A DNA stretch of 64,000 bases from Acidimicrobiales bacterium. Lineage in GTDB: Bacteria > Actinomycetota > Acidimicrobiia > Acidimicrobiales > UBA8592. The notes beneath the pieces are model-generated. The model did no database searches, was not told the origin of the DNA, and saw only the letters and a list, made by a program, of their open reading frames with translations. A program made the translations under genes and the position numbers. The stretch spans positions 1-64,000 of the forward strand of contig JACERY010000005.1 of the NCBI GenBank assembly GCA_013912105.1. Reading direction: 5' to 3'. Of the stretch, positions 16,392-25,877 are shown in pieces; position 1 is the stretch's first letter; every line of letters starts with the position of its first letter.

Positions 16392-19106
16392 ATGGCTTTA
16401 TTTCAACTTGCAGTCAAAAATGCCTATTCAAAACCGGGCCGTTTTCTTCTTACTTCTTTAGCCGTTTTAGTAGGCGTGGCGTTAACAACTGCAGTCTTTG
16501 TTTTCACAGATAGCTTACGGACAACTCTTGGAAACTTAAGCGAGGATATTGAGTCTGGCTATGATCTAGCGATAAGGTCAGAAATTCCGTTTGGTAATCG
16601 GTTAGACGCTGCGCCTATCAACCTTGGTTTACCAGATGAGCTTTCGACAGTTGATGGAGTTTTAGGTGTGCAACCCCGAGTAATAGAGTTCGGAATCATT
16701 CCAAATAAATCTGACGGCTCCGCAGCGATAGCGAATCGTGGTCCCAACATTGGCGTCAACTGGGAAGAGACGGCATTGAATCCCCGTTTGTATATTGCCG
16801 AAGGTAGGCCACCTACCGCTATTACAGAGTTTGCTGTTGATACTGACACTGCAGAGGATGATGATTTTATTGTTGGGCAAACGTATGCTCTGCAAACACC
16901 CTCAGGTCTTCGCGAGGTTCTGCTTGTCGGGACCTTTAACTTTGCTGACCCAGAAGAAAATGCGGTTGTCGGGGCAAAAATTGTAGCGATGAGCACGAAG
17001 GCATCAGTGGAGTTTTTTAATGCTGGAATCGGGTTTGACGACATAACGCTTAGCGTTGAGGCAGGATTTGACCAAAGCCGTGTCAGCGAGAACATTGAAA
17101 AAATTCTTCCAACCGGTTTGGAAGTAGTAACGGTTGAGGATCTAGTCGAAGAACAAGCTGACAACTTCAATGAGTTCATTGATATTTTCAGGACCATTCT
17201 GTTGGTTTTTGCGTTCATTATTTTGATAGTGGCAGCGTTCATTATTTATAACGTGTTCTCAATAATTGTCGGTCAGAGAATACAAGAAATTGGCTTACTC
17301 AGAGCACTGGGTGCAACAGGCAAACAAATCACTAACTCCATAGTCACAGAAGCATTGTTCGTCGGTCTTTTCGCTACGGCATTTGGGATACTGTTAGGGT
17401 TCCCGATCGCATTTGGGTTACAGGAGTTACTTGCAGCATTAGAGTTCGGGCCTGATGAGAATTCCCTTCCAGTGAATCCGACAACAATTATTATTGGATC
17501 AATATTAGGCATTGGCTTAACCCTGATAGCTGCTGTGTGGCCAGCTATGAAAGCACGTTCTATCTCTCCGATGGCAGCAATCAGAAATGCTTCGCTATCA
17601 AGATATGTAGTGCAGAAACATATAGGCTACGGAGCTGCTTTGACGGGATTGGGAATTGCCTCAATGATCCTAGGGTTTGTTATTGACAATTGGCTGTTTA
17701 TGTTGTTGTTCGGATTGTTGACTGGAATATTGCTGTACTTAGGTCTAAGCCGAATTCAAGTTTTAGCTGGGAAATTTTCATTCCTTTCAGTTGGACTTCT
17801 ACTTCTTGTCTTAGCACTTACAGCTAATTTCAGTACTTCAATGCTTCTCGGGATTCTCGGGGCGGCTGCGTTGAACTGTTTTTTGGGCATAAATTTACTT
17901 AGTCCGTATTTCGCAGAGCCCGTTACGAAACTTCTTGGAACACCAGCCTCACGACTTGGCGTGCCGAGTAAAATGGCTCGATCAAATGCCGGACGAAATC
18001 CAGAGAGAACAGCAACTGCTGCATCAGCTTTGATGATTGGGTTGGCCTTAGTTGCGACTGTTTCAGTTGTGTCTGAATCTTTGAAGGCAACTGTTGGGGA
18101 TATTTTGGAAGAGGACGTAATATCTGATTGGTGGGTACAAGGAGAAAGCCTGGGGCCTGAGCCTCTTGGATTTAGCCCAACGATTACAAGTGAAATAGCT
18201 TCATTGCCTGAAGTTGAAGATGTCCTTGCAATGCAATACTCCAATGAGGGGTTAAGGACTGTTGAAGATAAGCAGGTTAAGCGTATCTACTCTGCTGATC
18301 TCAGCTCCGTCTCAAACTATTTCAACATAGGCCTTGAGGAGAGTGATAGCTCATTATTAGAAGATAAAGCGCTTTTTATTCACCAGGACGAGGCAAATAA
18401 GTATGACCTAGAAGTAGGTTCATTTATCAATGTCGAATTTATGGATCAAACCCAAATGGATCTGGTGGTGGCTGGGATATTTTCTTCAAAGTCAGTAATT
18501 GACTCTGGCTGGTTGTTGGATTCGTCCGTGTACTCTTCGAACTTGAATTTGGCCCCTCAAACCGATGATTTTGTCGGGGTACTCATTAAAAACGGTATCG
18601 GTGAGTCTCAAGCAAGAGCAGCTCTTGAAAGTGTGCTTGTTGATTATGAACAAGTAAGAGCTCAGACAAAGGACGAAGTTAAGGATGAGGCAGAAAATCA
18701 GATCAATCAAACTGTAACCATAGTAAGTGTTCTGCTATTTATCTCTGTTGTCTTGGCAGTTCTAGGTGTAGCAATTACCTTGGCTCTCTCGGTCTTCGAA
18801 CGAACAAAAGAAATAGGTTTGACTAGAGCAGTTGGTGCTACACGAAAACAGATCAAGCGAATGATTCGGGTTGAGGGAATTCTTGTCGCTCTCTTTGGGG
18901 GTCTCCTTGGGATAGGTTTAGGTCTCGTTTTCGGAATCGCTTGCGTTCAAATTATTCCAGATGACTTCGTTTCGAAACTAGATATTCCCTGGTTGCTAAT
19001 TCTCAGGAATTTAGTAATTGCTGGAGTAGCTGGTTCGCTCGCAGCTTATTTCCCTGCTCGTAGGGCTGCGAAACTCAAGGTTTTGGATGCTATTAATCAC
19101 GATTAA
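16392..19106 (+). CDS. ABC transporter permease with two FtsX/MacB domains
   Basis: A 904-residue permease. An N-terminal transmembrane helix (KPGRFLLTSLAVLVGVALTT) leads into an extracellular MacB_PCD-like domain and an FtsX block with three helices (about residues 265-400). A central hydrophobic region, a second extracellular domain and a second FtsX block (about 770-895) follow. The repeated IGLLRALGATGKQI and IGLTRAVGATRKQI motifs are the coupling helices. The true start is likely the ATG at 16392, directly after the ATPase stop. Substrate unknown; lipoprotein, lipid or peptide release are family possibilities. Confidence 0.9.
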   Translation: MALFQLAVKNAYSKPGRFLLTSLAVLVGVALTTAVFVFTDSLRTTLGNLSEDIESGYDLAIRSEIPFGNRLDAAPINLGLPDELSTVDGVLGVQPRVIEFGIIPNKSDGSAAIANRGPNIGVNWEETALNPRLYIAEGRPPTAITEFAVDTDTAEDDDFIVGQTYALQTPSGLREVLLVGTFNFADPEENAVVGAKIVAMSTKASVEFFNAGIGFDDITLSVEAGFDQSRVSENIEKILPTGLEVVTVEDLVEEQADNFNEFIDIFRTILLVFAFIILIVAAFIIYNVFSIIVGQRIQEIGLLRALGATGKQITNSIVTEALFVGLFATAFGILLGFPIAFGLQELLAALEFGPDENSLPVNPTTIIIGSILGIGLTLIAAVWPAMKARSISPMAAIRNASLSRYVVQKHIGYGAALTGLGIASMILGFVIDNWLFMLLFGLLTGILLYLGLSRIQVLAGKFSFLSVGLLLLVLALTANFSTSMLLGILGAAALNCFLGINLLSPYFAEPVTKLLGTPASRLGVPSKMARSNAGRNPERTATAASALMIGLALVATVSVVSESLKATVGDILEEDVISDWWVQGESLGPEPLGFSPTITSEIASLPEVEDVLAMQYSNEGLRTVEDKQVKRIYSADLSSVSNYFNIGLEESDSSLLEDKALFIHQDEANKYDLEVGSFINVEFMDQTQMDLVVAGIFSSKSVIDSGWLLDSSVYSSNLNLAPQTDDFVGVLIKNGIGESQARAALESVLVDYEQVRAQTKDEVKDEAENQINQTVTIVSVLLFISVVLAVLGVAITLALSVFERTKEIGLTRAVGATRKQIKRMIRVEGILVALFGGLLGIGLGLVFGIACVQIIPDDFVSKLDIPWLLILRNLVIAGVAGSLAAYFPARRAAKLKVLDAINHD

Positions 19107-19118
19107 AAAATTTTGCTA

Positions 19119-21197
19119 TTACTTAAGGGAATCTGGAAGTTCCTCTGAATGGACAACGACTAACCGCCGGGTCGCTCGCGTTAATGCTACATAAAGGGAT
19201 CGTATACCATTTCTTTCACCGCTAATTATTTCTTTAGGTTCGACCACAATCGCTATATCAAGTTCGAGTCCTTTCACTAAGCCAACAGGTACAAGCGTTA
19301 ATTGGTTTGATAAAGCGCCGTCATATACAAGTCCGTGTTCTATCCCAGAAGCTTTAAATGACTGAGTTAGCGCATCAACATAACGTTCGGGCGATATCAC
19401 GGCCATTGTTCCTGAACCTAACTGTTCTAATTCTGAACGCGTTAATGCTGTGACAGCACCGAGAAGGCGTGCGGGGGTTTCAACTTTTATAAATCTAGGG
19501 ATTTCACCTTGTTCACGAACAGCTATTGGGGGATTCATCCCATAGGGCGTTTCTTTGATAACTTTTGAGGCTACATCCATAGTTGGTTGAGGCAATCTAT
19601 ATCCGACTGTTAATTCAGCAAACCGAGGTTGTTTCTTACTAGGTACTGCTTCAATAATTTCGTTCCAATCGTTGTGAGCCCACGCTCCAGTTGCCTGAGC
19701 AATGTCACCAACTAATGTCATAGATCCATTGAGTGAACGTCTTTCTAACATTCGTAATTGCATAGGGGAAAGATCTTGTGCTTCGTCAACGACAATGTGT
19801 CCAAATGTACGAATTGTTTCTTCTTCTTTAAACGTAGAACGAGGCCCTAGTATTGCTTGAGCTTCGTCAAGAACTGGTGCATCATGTTCGGTCCATAGAA
19901 CTTTAGATGCGTGTTCGGTTCGTTCCCTATGGAGTAAAAGAATCTCTTCTTCGGTAAATGATTGAGTGCCAGCTCTTCTTAGCAAAGCTTTACTCCCATA
20001 AAGATCATGCAAGAAGTGTTCTGCCGTTAAAGAAGGCCACATCCAATCCAAAGTTTCTCGTATCTCTAAAGTGTCCTTTAAATCGTTTTTTAATTTGGTT
20101 GGGTTTATTTCCCCAGACCGTGCGCTAGCTGCTAAAGCCTCAAAAACTGAGTCTCTTACATAATCCCGAGCAGAATTATGATTGGTATATCGACGCCTAG
20201 CTTGGTTAATGATGAGAGCAGACTCCTCCACGCGTAGTCGCAGGTTTTGAAGCCCATAGCCAACTACCAGTTCTTTACGGATAGGTCGTTCTCTATCGCG
20301 TACTGCACGTTGAAGAACATCTTTCATCAAAGAATTACCTTTTATTCTTGCAACCTCCTCTGAATCAAAACCACGAACTGTAACTCTTGGGATGAGATCA
20401 GCTAGAACTGCAAGATGGACTCCGGCCTCACCAAGGGATGGAAGCACCTGCTCAATGTAGGTGAGAAATACTTTGTTTGGCCCTACGACTAATACCCCTT
20501 GTCCCTCGAGAGGAAACCTGTGCGTGTAAAGAAGATACGCTGCTCGATGAAGAGCGACAACTGTTTTCCCAGTGCCGGGACCGCCTTGGACAGTTAAAAC
20601 ACCAGGGAGTGGGGCACGTATGATTTCATCTTGCTCACCTTGAATAGTAGCAATGATGTCTCCAAGACGTCCTGTTCTAGCTTGATCCATTGTTGTTGCT
20701 AACGTCATCCTTCCCTTGAAGTAGGGAGTTGCTGAATCATCAATAATGTCATCACCGAAAAATTCATCTTCAATACCGAGAAGTTTTTTTCCCCTAGAGG
20801 CGAAATGGCGTCGTCTTGTTAACCCCATATCATGCCGACCTGTAGCTCGATAAAACGATTCTGATATAGGGGCTCGCCAATCAACTGTTATAGGGTCTTG
20901 TTTTTCATTCCAAACTGCAATTCGACCTATGTAGAAAGTTTCATTTTCATGCTCTTCATTTTTTTGATCTATACGTCCGAAGACAAGGGAGGCGTCTCCT
21001 ATCTCAAGCTGAGATAACCTTTTGTTGACTTGGTCTGAAATAACATCCTTTTCAAATCGAGCTTGATGAGTTCCTCCCCTACCAGACTCAACCATTTTAT
21101 GAAGTTTCTTAGCTTCGTCATGAGCGCGTTCAAGAATTGAATACGCTTCATTGATATATTCCTGTTCATTTAAAAAGTCGGGGTGGATTTTAATCAC
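19119..21197 (-). CDS. helD: HelD/HelR-like UvrD-type helicase
   Basis: A 692-residue superfamily 1 ATPase. Walker A is VQGGPGTGKTVVALHRAAYL, Walker B is IVVDEAQDLSPMQLRMLERR, followed by the MTLVGDIAQATG block and the C-terminal LYVALTRATRRLVVVH. An N-terminal coiled-coil region (YINEAYSILERAHDEAKKL) precedes the ATPase. This matches HelD, which removes RNA polymerase from stalled complexes; actinobacterial HelR can also reduce rifampicin action. The start is read as GTG at 21197, but an AGAGG site abuts it with no spacer, so the true start is uncertain. It is divergent from hemE. Confidence 0.85.
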   Translation of the reverse strand: MIKIHPDFLNEQEYINEAYSILERAHDEAKKLHKMVESGRGGTHQARFEKDVISDQVNKRLSQLEIGDASLVFGRIDQKNEEHENETFYIGRIAVWNEKQDPITVDWRAPISESFYRATGRHDMGLTRRRHFASRGKKLLGIEDEFFGDDIIDDSATPYFKGRMTLATTMDQARTGRLGDIIATIQGEQDEIIRAPLPGVLTVQGGPGTGKTVVALHRAAYLLYTHRFPLEGQGVLVVGPNKVFLTYIEQVLPSLGEAGVHLAVLADLIPRVTVRGFDSEEVARIKGNSLMKDVLQRAVRDRERPIRKELVVGYGLQNLRLRVEESALIINQARRRYTNHNSARDYVRDSVFEALAASARSGEINPTKLKNDLKDTLEIRETLDWMWPSLTAEHFLHDLYGSKALLRRAGTQSFTEEEILLLHRERTEHASKVLWTEHDAPVLDEAQAILGPRSTFKEEETIRTFGHIVVDEAQDLSPMQLRMLERRSLNGSMTLVGDIAQATGAWAHNDWNEIIEAVPSKKQPRFAELTVGYRLPQPTMDVASKVIKETPYGMNPPIAVREQGEIPRFIKVETPARLLGAVTALTRSELEQLGSGTMAVISPERYVDALTQSFKASGIEHGLVYDGALSNQLTLVPVGLVKGLELDIAIVVEPKEIISGERNGIRSLYVALTRATRRLVVVHSEELPDSLK

Positions 21198-21278
21198 CTC
21201 TTATCAGTACTTTGGGGCTTTTAGGTGGTTATCTATTCTAGCGATTTAGATACCTTTCTCATCAAAGGAATTTGACTT

Positions 21279-21293
21279 TGACAAAATTTGTCA
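21279..21293. promoter_or_regulatory. Palindromic operator candidate between helD and hemE
   Basis: TGACAAAATTTGTCA is a perfect palindrome around a central base. It overlaps a TTGACT-like -35 candidate (21272-21277) and sits 47 bp before the hemE start codon, so it could control hemE, helD or both. Confidence 0.45.
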
Positions 21294-21339
21294 CTTGTTC
21301 AAATCGTTTATTTTCAGTTGTCGCTACTAGATTTATCAT

Positions 21340-22383
21340 GTGGATTCTATAAATTTAAAGGACAGTGCTTTTTTACGTGCTTGTAGGTGTGAACCTGTTG
21401 AGTGGACACCAGTTTGGTTTATGCGTCAAGCCGGACGTTCCCTACCCGAATATAGGGCTTTGCGTAAAGAAGGAAGCATCTTGGATGCTATTAAAAAACC
21501 AGATGTATCTACTGAAATCACGCTACAGCCGATTAGGCGTTATGGCGTAGACGCTGCAATCCTCTTTTCGGATATTGTTGTACCTGTTCATGCGGTTGGG
21601 TTTGGGGTAGAAATTGAACCAGGAATTGGCCCTGTCGCTGCAGACCCTTTCCGGTCATCTGACGACCTGAAACGATTACGAAGTCTAAACCCTGAGGTTG
21701 ATACCCCTTATGTGCTTGAAACAATCAAAGGCTGTATTCAAGAGCTTCAAGTGCCGCTGATTGGATTTGCTGGTGCACCATTCACTGTCGCTAGCTATTT
21801 GATTGAAGGTGGACCATCACGGTCTTATCAAAAAACAAAATCTTTAATGTTCGGCGATAACGCGTTATGGGAATCTTTGATGGAACGACTAACTGATATC
21901 ACTATTGAATCTTTACTTTCTCAAGTAGAAGCTGGAGCGAGCGCTATACAGTTATTCGATTCTTGGGCTGGTTCTCTATCTCCAAGCCAATACGAACGTT
22001 TCGTTTTCCCTTATTCTCAAAAAGTTTTTGATATTTTGGAACGTACAGGCGTTCCGAAAATACATTTCGGAGTCGGAACAGGTGAATTACTAACATTAAT
22101 GAGCGAAGTGGGTGCTGATGTTGTTGGTGTTGACTGGCGTGTATCAATTGATGAAGCCCGTAACAGAATCGGTAACGGAAAAGGCATCCAAGGCAATTTA
22201 GATCCTGCGATTCTTGGAAGTTCTTGGACATCAATTGCAGATGAAACAACAAAAATTCTCGAAAAAATTGATGGTCAACCAGGACACATCTTTAATCTTG
22301 GTCATGGAGTAACTCCTGAGGTCAATCCCGATGTTCTTCAGAAAGTAGTTAATTTAGTTCACAACTTTCGGACAAACTCGTGA
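21340..22383 (+). CDS. hemE: Uroporphyrinogen decarboxylase
   Basis: A 347-residue enzyme that decarboxylates uroporphyrinogen III to coproporphyrinogen III. The signature PVWFMRQAGRSLPEYRALR is complete. FSDIVVPVHAVG, GFAGAPFTVASYLIEGG and FNLGHGVTPEVNPD are further conserved blocks. Start is a GTG at 21340; an overlapping ATG at 21338 hits a stop at once. It overlaps hemY by GTGA. First gene of hemE-hemY-lnt. Confidence 0.96.
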   Translation: MDSINLKDSAFLRACRCEPVEWTPVWFMRQAGRSLPEYRALRKEGSILDAIKKPDVSTEITLQPIRRYGVDAAILFSDIVVPVHAVGFGVEIEPGIGPVAADPFRSSDDLKRLRSLNPEVDTPYVLETIKGCIQELQVPLIGFAGAPFTVASYLIEGGPSRSYQKTKSLMFGDNALWESLMERLTDITIESLLSQVEAGASAIQLFDSWAGSLSPSQYERFVFPYSQKVFDILERTGVPKIHFGVGTGELLTLMSEVGADVVGVDWRVSIDEARNRIGNGKGIQGNLDPAILGSSWTSIADETTKILEKIDGQPGHIFNLGHGVTPEVNPDVLQKVVNLVHNFRTNS

Positions 22384-23744
22384 AAATCACCATTATCGGT
22401 GGAGGTATCTCTGGTCTAAGTGCAGCATTTGAACTTCAAAAGTCTGGGTATGACATTACTCTGCTTGAAGGAACAGATCGTCTTGGAGGGAAAATCCTCA
22501 CTAGCGAAATTGAAGGATTTGATATCGATGCGGGACCAGATTCTTTTTTAACCCGTGACCCTGAAATGCGTGAACTATGTTTTGATCTTGGTTTGGGTGA
22601 AGAGCTAGTTTCACCAACGGGAAAACCTGCCAAAGTTTGGGTGGGTGGCGAAATGCATAGTTTACCCAAACGCCATTTCTTGGGAGTTCCTTTGGACCTG
22701 GATGAGTTAGAAGAACTGTCTTTGTTGACCAAAGAAGGAGCGAAAAGAGCAAAGCTTGATTTAACTCTGCCTGACAATAAACCAAAAGAAGTTGAAACCG
22801 TAGGCTCTCTTATTCGCCGGCGTCTTGGAGACGAAGTTATGGACAGATTGGTTGGCCCGTTATTGGGAGGAATTAACGCTGGAGATGCAGACGACCTTTG
22901 TCTGGAGTCAGGTGTTCCGCAGTTGTTCAACGCAAGTCAAGGAGATTTTAGTCTTGTGAGATCAGTACAAGATTTTCTTAAGAATCAAAACAGGGATCCT
23001 GCTAGCCCAGTTTTTCTCACACACCCTGATGGCCTTCAAACAGTAGTTAAAAGGCTAGAGGAAGAAATTGATTCGAATATTCGAAAGAATGAAAGGGTGA
23101 CATCAATTGAAAAATCAGACAATTCCATAGTCGTTAAGGGGTCACAGGAATACCGAACGGATGCCGTAATTTTATGTGTCCCAGCTTTTACAGCCGCTAA
23201 TCTTTTACATGATTCTTGCCCGGACACATCAAACTTACTGGCAGACATTCAGTATGCGTCAATGGCTTTCATAACATTCGCATTCAATAAGACTGATGTT
23301 CCTCAATTCAACGGAAGCGGTTTCCTCGTTGGCCGAGATGAAAATTTACTAACTACCGCATGTTCTTGTACTTCAGAAAAGTGGGCCCATCTTGAAAGTG
23401 ACGACACAGTATTCCTGAGACTTTCTGTTGGGAGATTTGGTGATAAGGAAGCACTTGACATGGAAGACAATACATTGATCGGAAAGCTTAAAGGTGAACT
23501 CGAAACTTTAACAGGTATCAAAGCTGATCCTGTAGCAACTAGGGTTACTCGATGGGCAAATTCATTTCCCCAATATGAACTTGGCCATGGAGAGAAAGTA
23601 AATGCCATACGACAACAGGTGGCGTCTGAAATGCCAGGAATGTTTCTAGCTGGATCACCGTTTAAAGGAATAGGGTTGTCGGCCTGTATACGGGATGGGA
23701 TTGATCAAGCAAGAAAAGCTAAGAATTTTCTTATGCAAAGGTAA
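22380..23744 (+). CDS. hemY: Coproporphyrinogen III / protoporphyrinogen oxidase (HemY-type)
   Basis: A 454-residue FAD enzyme. The N-terminal dinucleotide motif is MKITIIGGGISGLSAAFELQ, and DIDAGPDSFLTRDPE and GLLLGGINAGD-like segments follow. The C-terminus ends with MFLAGSPFKGIGLSACIRDG, the second FAD contact. In actinobacteria with HemQ this protein oxidises coproporphyrinogen III to coproporphyrin III. hemQ is at 42346. It starts with a GTG overlapping the hemE stop, so the two are translationally coupled. No ferrochelatase gene is in the window. Confidence 0.93.
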   Translation: MKITIIGGGISGLSAAFELQKSGYDITLLEGTDRLGGKILTSEIEGFDIDAGPDSFLTRDPEMRELCFDLGLGEELVSPTGKPAKVWVGGEMHSLPKRHFLGVPLDLDELEELSLLTKEGAKRAKLDLTLPDNKPKEVETVGSLIRRRLGDEVMDRLVGPLLGGINAGDADDLCLESGVPQLFNASQGDFSLVRSVQDFLKNQNRDPASPVFLTHPDGLQTVVKRLEEEIDSNIRKNERVTSIEKSDNSIVVKGSQEYRTDAVILCVPAFTAANLLHDSCPDTSNLLADIQYASMAFITFAFNKTDVPQFNGSGFLVGRDENLLTTACSCTSEKWAHLESDDTVFLRLSVGRFGDKEALDMEDNTLIGKLKGELETLTGIKADPVATRVTRWANSFPQYELGHGEKVNAIRQQVASEMPGMFLAGSPFKGIGLSACIRDGIDQARKAKNFLMQR

Positions 23745-23749
23745 GGCTG

Positions 23750-25282
23750 ATGGTCCCTTCGCAAATAGTTCTTTTTTGTAGATTCATAGCAAATCTTTTG
23801 TTTTTTCCTTTCAGAGCCGGAGCTAATTTTTCTAGATTCATCACGCAAAAGGAGACTCTGAAACCTGTTTGTAGCGGAATCTGTTTGGTGCTTTCAATGC
23901 CTCCATGGGGTTTCTGGCCTCTAGCTTTTATAGCTTTTGCCATGCTTGATCAAATCCTGAAAGAAACTCATGGAGCAACATCTAGATTCTTTACGGGATT
24001 TGGCTTTGCTGTTGGATGGCTTTTCCCAGGGACGTTCTGGATGATCGCATTAACAGTTCCTGGTTACTTCATCCAAGGTTTCTTATTTAGTGGGCTCTTT
24101 GCACTTTCCACTTCTCTAATTCCAACGAGTATTCACCGTTTAGTCGCTCTACCGGCAGCGTTCACTTTAATTGAAGCTGTACGTTATCGTTGGCCCTTTG
24201 GAGGTGTTCCTCTAGCGACTATTGCAATGTCGCAAAGTGACAGCCCATTTGGGCAGACCGCTAGAGTTCTCGGTCCATTATTTCTTACAGCGTTCGTAAT
24301 TATTTGCGGAATGGCATTTGCGATGATTTGGGAAAGGAAGTGGAGGCATACAGGTTTGATTGTGTCAGTCCTGCTGATCATTTGGGGATTTAGCACAATC
24401 GCTCCAAAAGGGTCTGTTACTTCTACAATTGATGTTGCAATTGTTCAGGGCGGAGGCGAGCAAGGAACGCGTGCCATAAACACAAATGAACGTGAAGTTT
24501 TTGAACGACATGTCGAAGCGACTGGATTAATCCAAGGAAATCCAGATATCGTTCTTTGGCCAGAAGATGTAGTTAATGTAAGACAATTATTAATTGATTC
24601 TCCTGAATTTTCTGAGTTACAACAACTTTCCCGGAATTTAAATAGTTGGCTGATAGCTGGAATTTTTGAACGTACCAGCATTACGTCTAATGCAAATGCA
24701 TCTATCGTTTTTGGGCCAGATGGCAGAGTTTATGATAGATATGACAAAGTCCGGTTGGTGCCTTTCGGTGAGTACGTCCCACTTCGAAGCCTTATTGAAC
24801 CTTTCGCTCCTGAGTATCTACCGGTTCGCGATACCCAGCCAGGATCTGGAAAACCTAACTTGCAGGTTGCTTTAAATGGAAACGATCTTAATGCAGGTAT
24901 CTCGATTTCATGGGAAATTTTCTTTGAGGATAGGGCTCGAGAGGCGATCAGAAATGGTGGTCAGATTCTTTTAAATCCCACAAATGGTTCAAGTTACTGG
25001 TTGAGGATACTCCAAAGCCAGCAAGTCGCTTCATCACAACTCCGAGCTATCGAGAATGGTCGTTGGGTTCTTCAAGCTGCACCTACTGGATTCAGCGCAA
25101 TTATCAATTCAGATGGCAAAATTATAGAAAGAACGAGTATTTCCGAGACGAGAATTCTCCAAGGCAATGTGGAACTTAGAGATGGAAAAACCCTAGCCAC
25201 GCGTGCTGGGCCATTACCTTTAATAATCCTCGCAGGATTAACAGTGATTAGTTCTAATTTTTTAGCTCGAAGAAGACCCTAA
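23750..25282 (+). CDS. lnt: Apolipoprotein N-acyltransferase homologue with Ser at the nucleophile position
   Basis: A 510-residue membrane protein: several transmembrane helices in residues 40-220, then a nitrilase-like domain. Catalytic Glu (VLWPEDVVN) and Lys (YDKVRLVPFGEYVPL) are present. The expected Cys in the I-C-Y/W-E motif is Ser387 (ISISWEIFF; codon TCA at 24908-24910). Lnt adds the third acyl chain to lipoproteins using this Cys as a thioester. The protein is otherwise full length with conserved flanks (YWLRILQSQQVASSQLRAIE). Either it is inactive, it acts differently, or another homologue does the job. It follows hemY by 5 bp and overlaps the dtd end by 4 bp. Confidence 0.85.
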   Translation: MVPSQIVLFCRFIANLLFFPFRAGANFSRFITQKETLKPVCSGICLVLSMPPWGFWPLAFIAFAMLDQILKETHGATSRFFTGFGFAVGWLFPGTFWMIALTVPGYFIQGFLFSGLFALSTSLIPTSIHRLVALPAAFTLIEAVRYRWPFGGVPLATIAMSQSDSPFGQTARVLGPLFLTAFVIICGMAFAMIWERKWRHTGLIVSVLLIIWGFSTIAPKGSVTSTIDVAIVQGGGEQGTRAINTNEREVFERHVEATGLIQGNPDIVLWPEDVVNVRQLLIDSPEFSELQQLSRNLNSWLIAGIFERTSITSNANASIVFGPDGRVYDRYDKVRLVPFGEYVPLRSLIEPFAPEYLPVRDTQPGSGKPNLQVALNGNDLNAGISISWEIFFEDRAREAIRNGGQILLNPTNGSSYWLRILQSQQVASSQLRAIENGRWVLQAAPTGFSAIINSDGKIIERTSISETRILQGNVELRDGKTLATRAGPLPLIILAGLTVISSNFLARRRP

Positions 25283-25722
25283 TTTATTTCCACCATTAAC
25301 GTAGCAGGTCCGTCATTAACCAAACTAACGTTCATAAACGCTTGAAACTGCCCTGTTTCAACTTTGATATCATAATTTGATCTTAGATGACTCACGAAGT
25401 GTTCTATCAATGGCTCAGCTACATCTGGCGGTGCTGCAGAACCCCAACTAGGTCGCCGTCCCCGGTTAACGTCACCGTAAAGCGTAAATTGAGAAATAAT
25501 CAGAAACTGTGCGTTGACCTGCAAGCTGGACAAATTCATTCGACTATCACTGTCTTCAAAGATTCTTAACTCGATGATTTTTTGAGCAAGTTTTTCAGCT
25601 ATTTCTTTTGAGTCAGTATGTGTAACTCCAACAAATACGCAGAGGCCACGTGAAATGCTTCCTATCATCTCCCCTTCAACCTCTACTGAAGCTTCTGAAA
25701 CCCTTTGAATTAATGCTCTCAA
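25279..25722 (-). CDS. dtd: D-aminoacyl-tRNA deacylase
   Basis: A 147-residue DTD that hydrolyses D-aminoacyl-tRNAs. It begins MRALIQRVSEASVEVEGE. ISQFTLYGDVNRGRRPSW holds the SQFTL motif and NDGPATLMVE the cross-subunit Gly-Pro motif. Length is normal and the protein should be a homodimer. It is convergent with lnt (4-bp overlap) and divergent from the glycosyltransferase gene. Confidence 0.95.
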   Translation of the reverse strand: MRALIQRVSEASVEVEGEMIGSISRGLCVFVGVTHTDSKEIAEKLAQKIIELRIFEDSDSRMNLSSLQVNAQFLIISQFTLYGDVNRGRRPSWGSAAPPDVAEPLIEHFVSHLRSNYDIKVETGQFQAFMNVSLVNDGPATLMVEIN

Positions 25723-25877
25723 ATAACTCCTTTCTAATTATAGAAATAAATTCATTGATACTTAGATTCCATCATTGGTGAATAAAGAAATCCAGTTTAG
25801 GAAAGGAACATTGCAGTTTTTTGCTTGTTTTGGCCTTGATGTCTTTACCCTTGAGTTCTGATACAGAAGGATGCATC

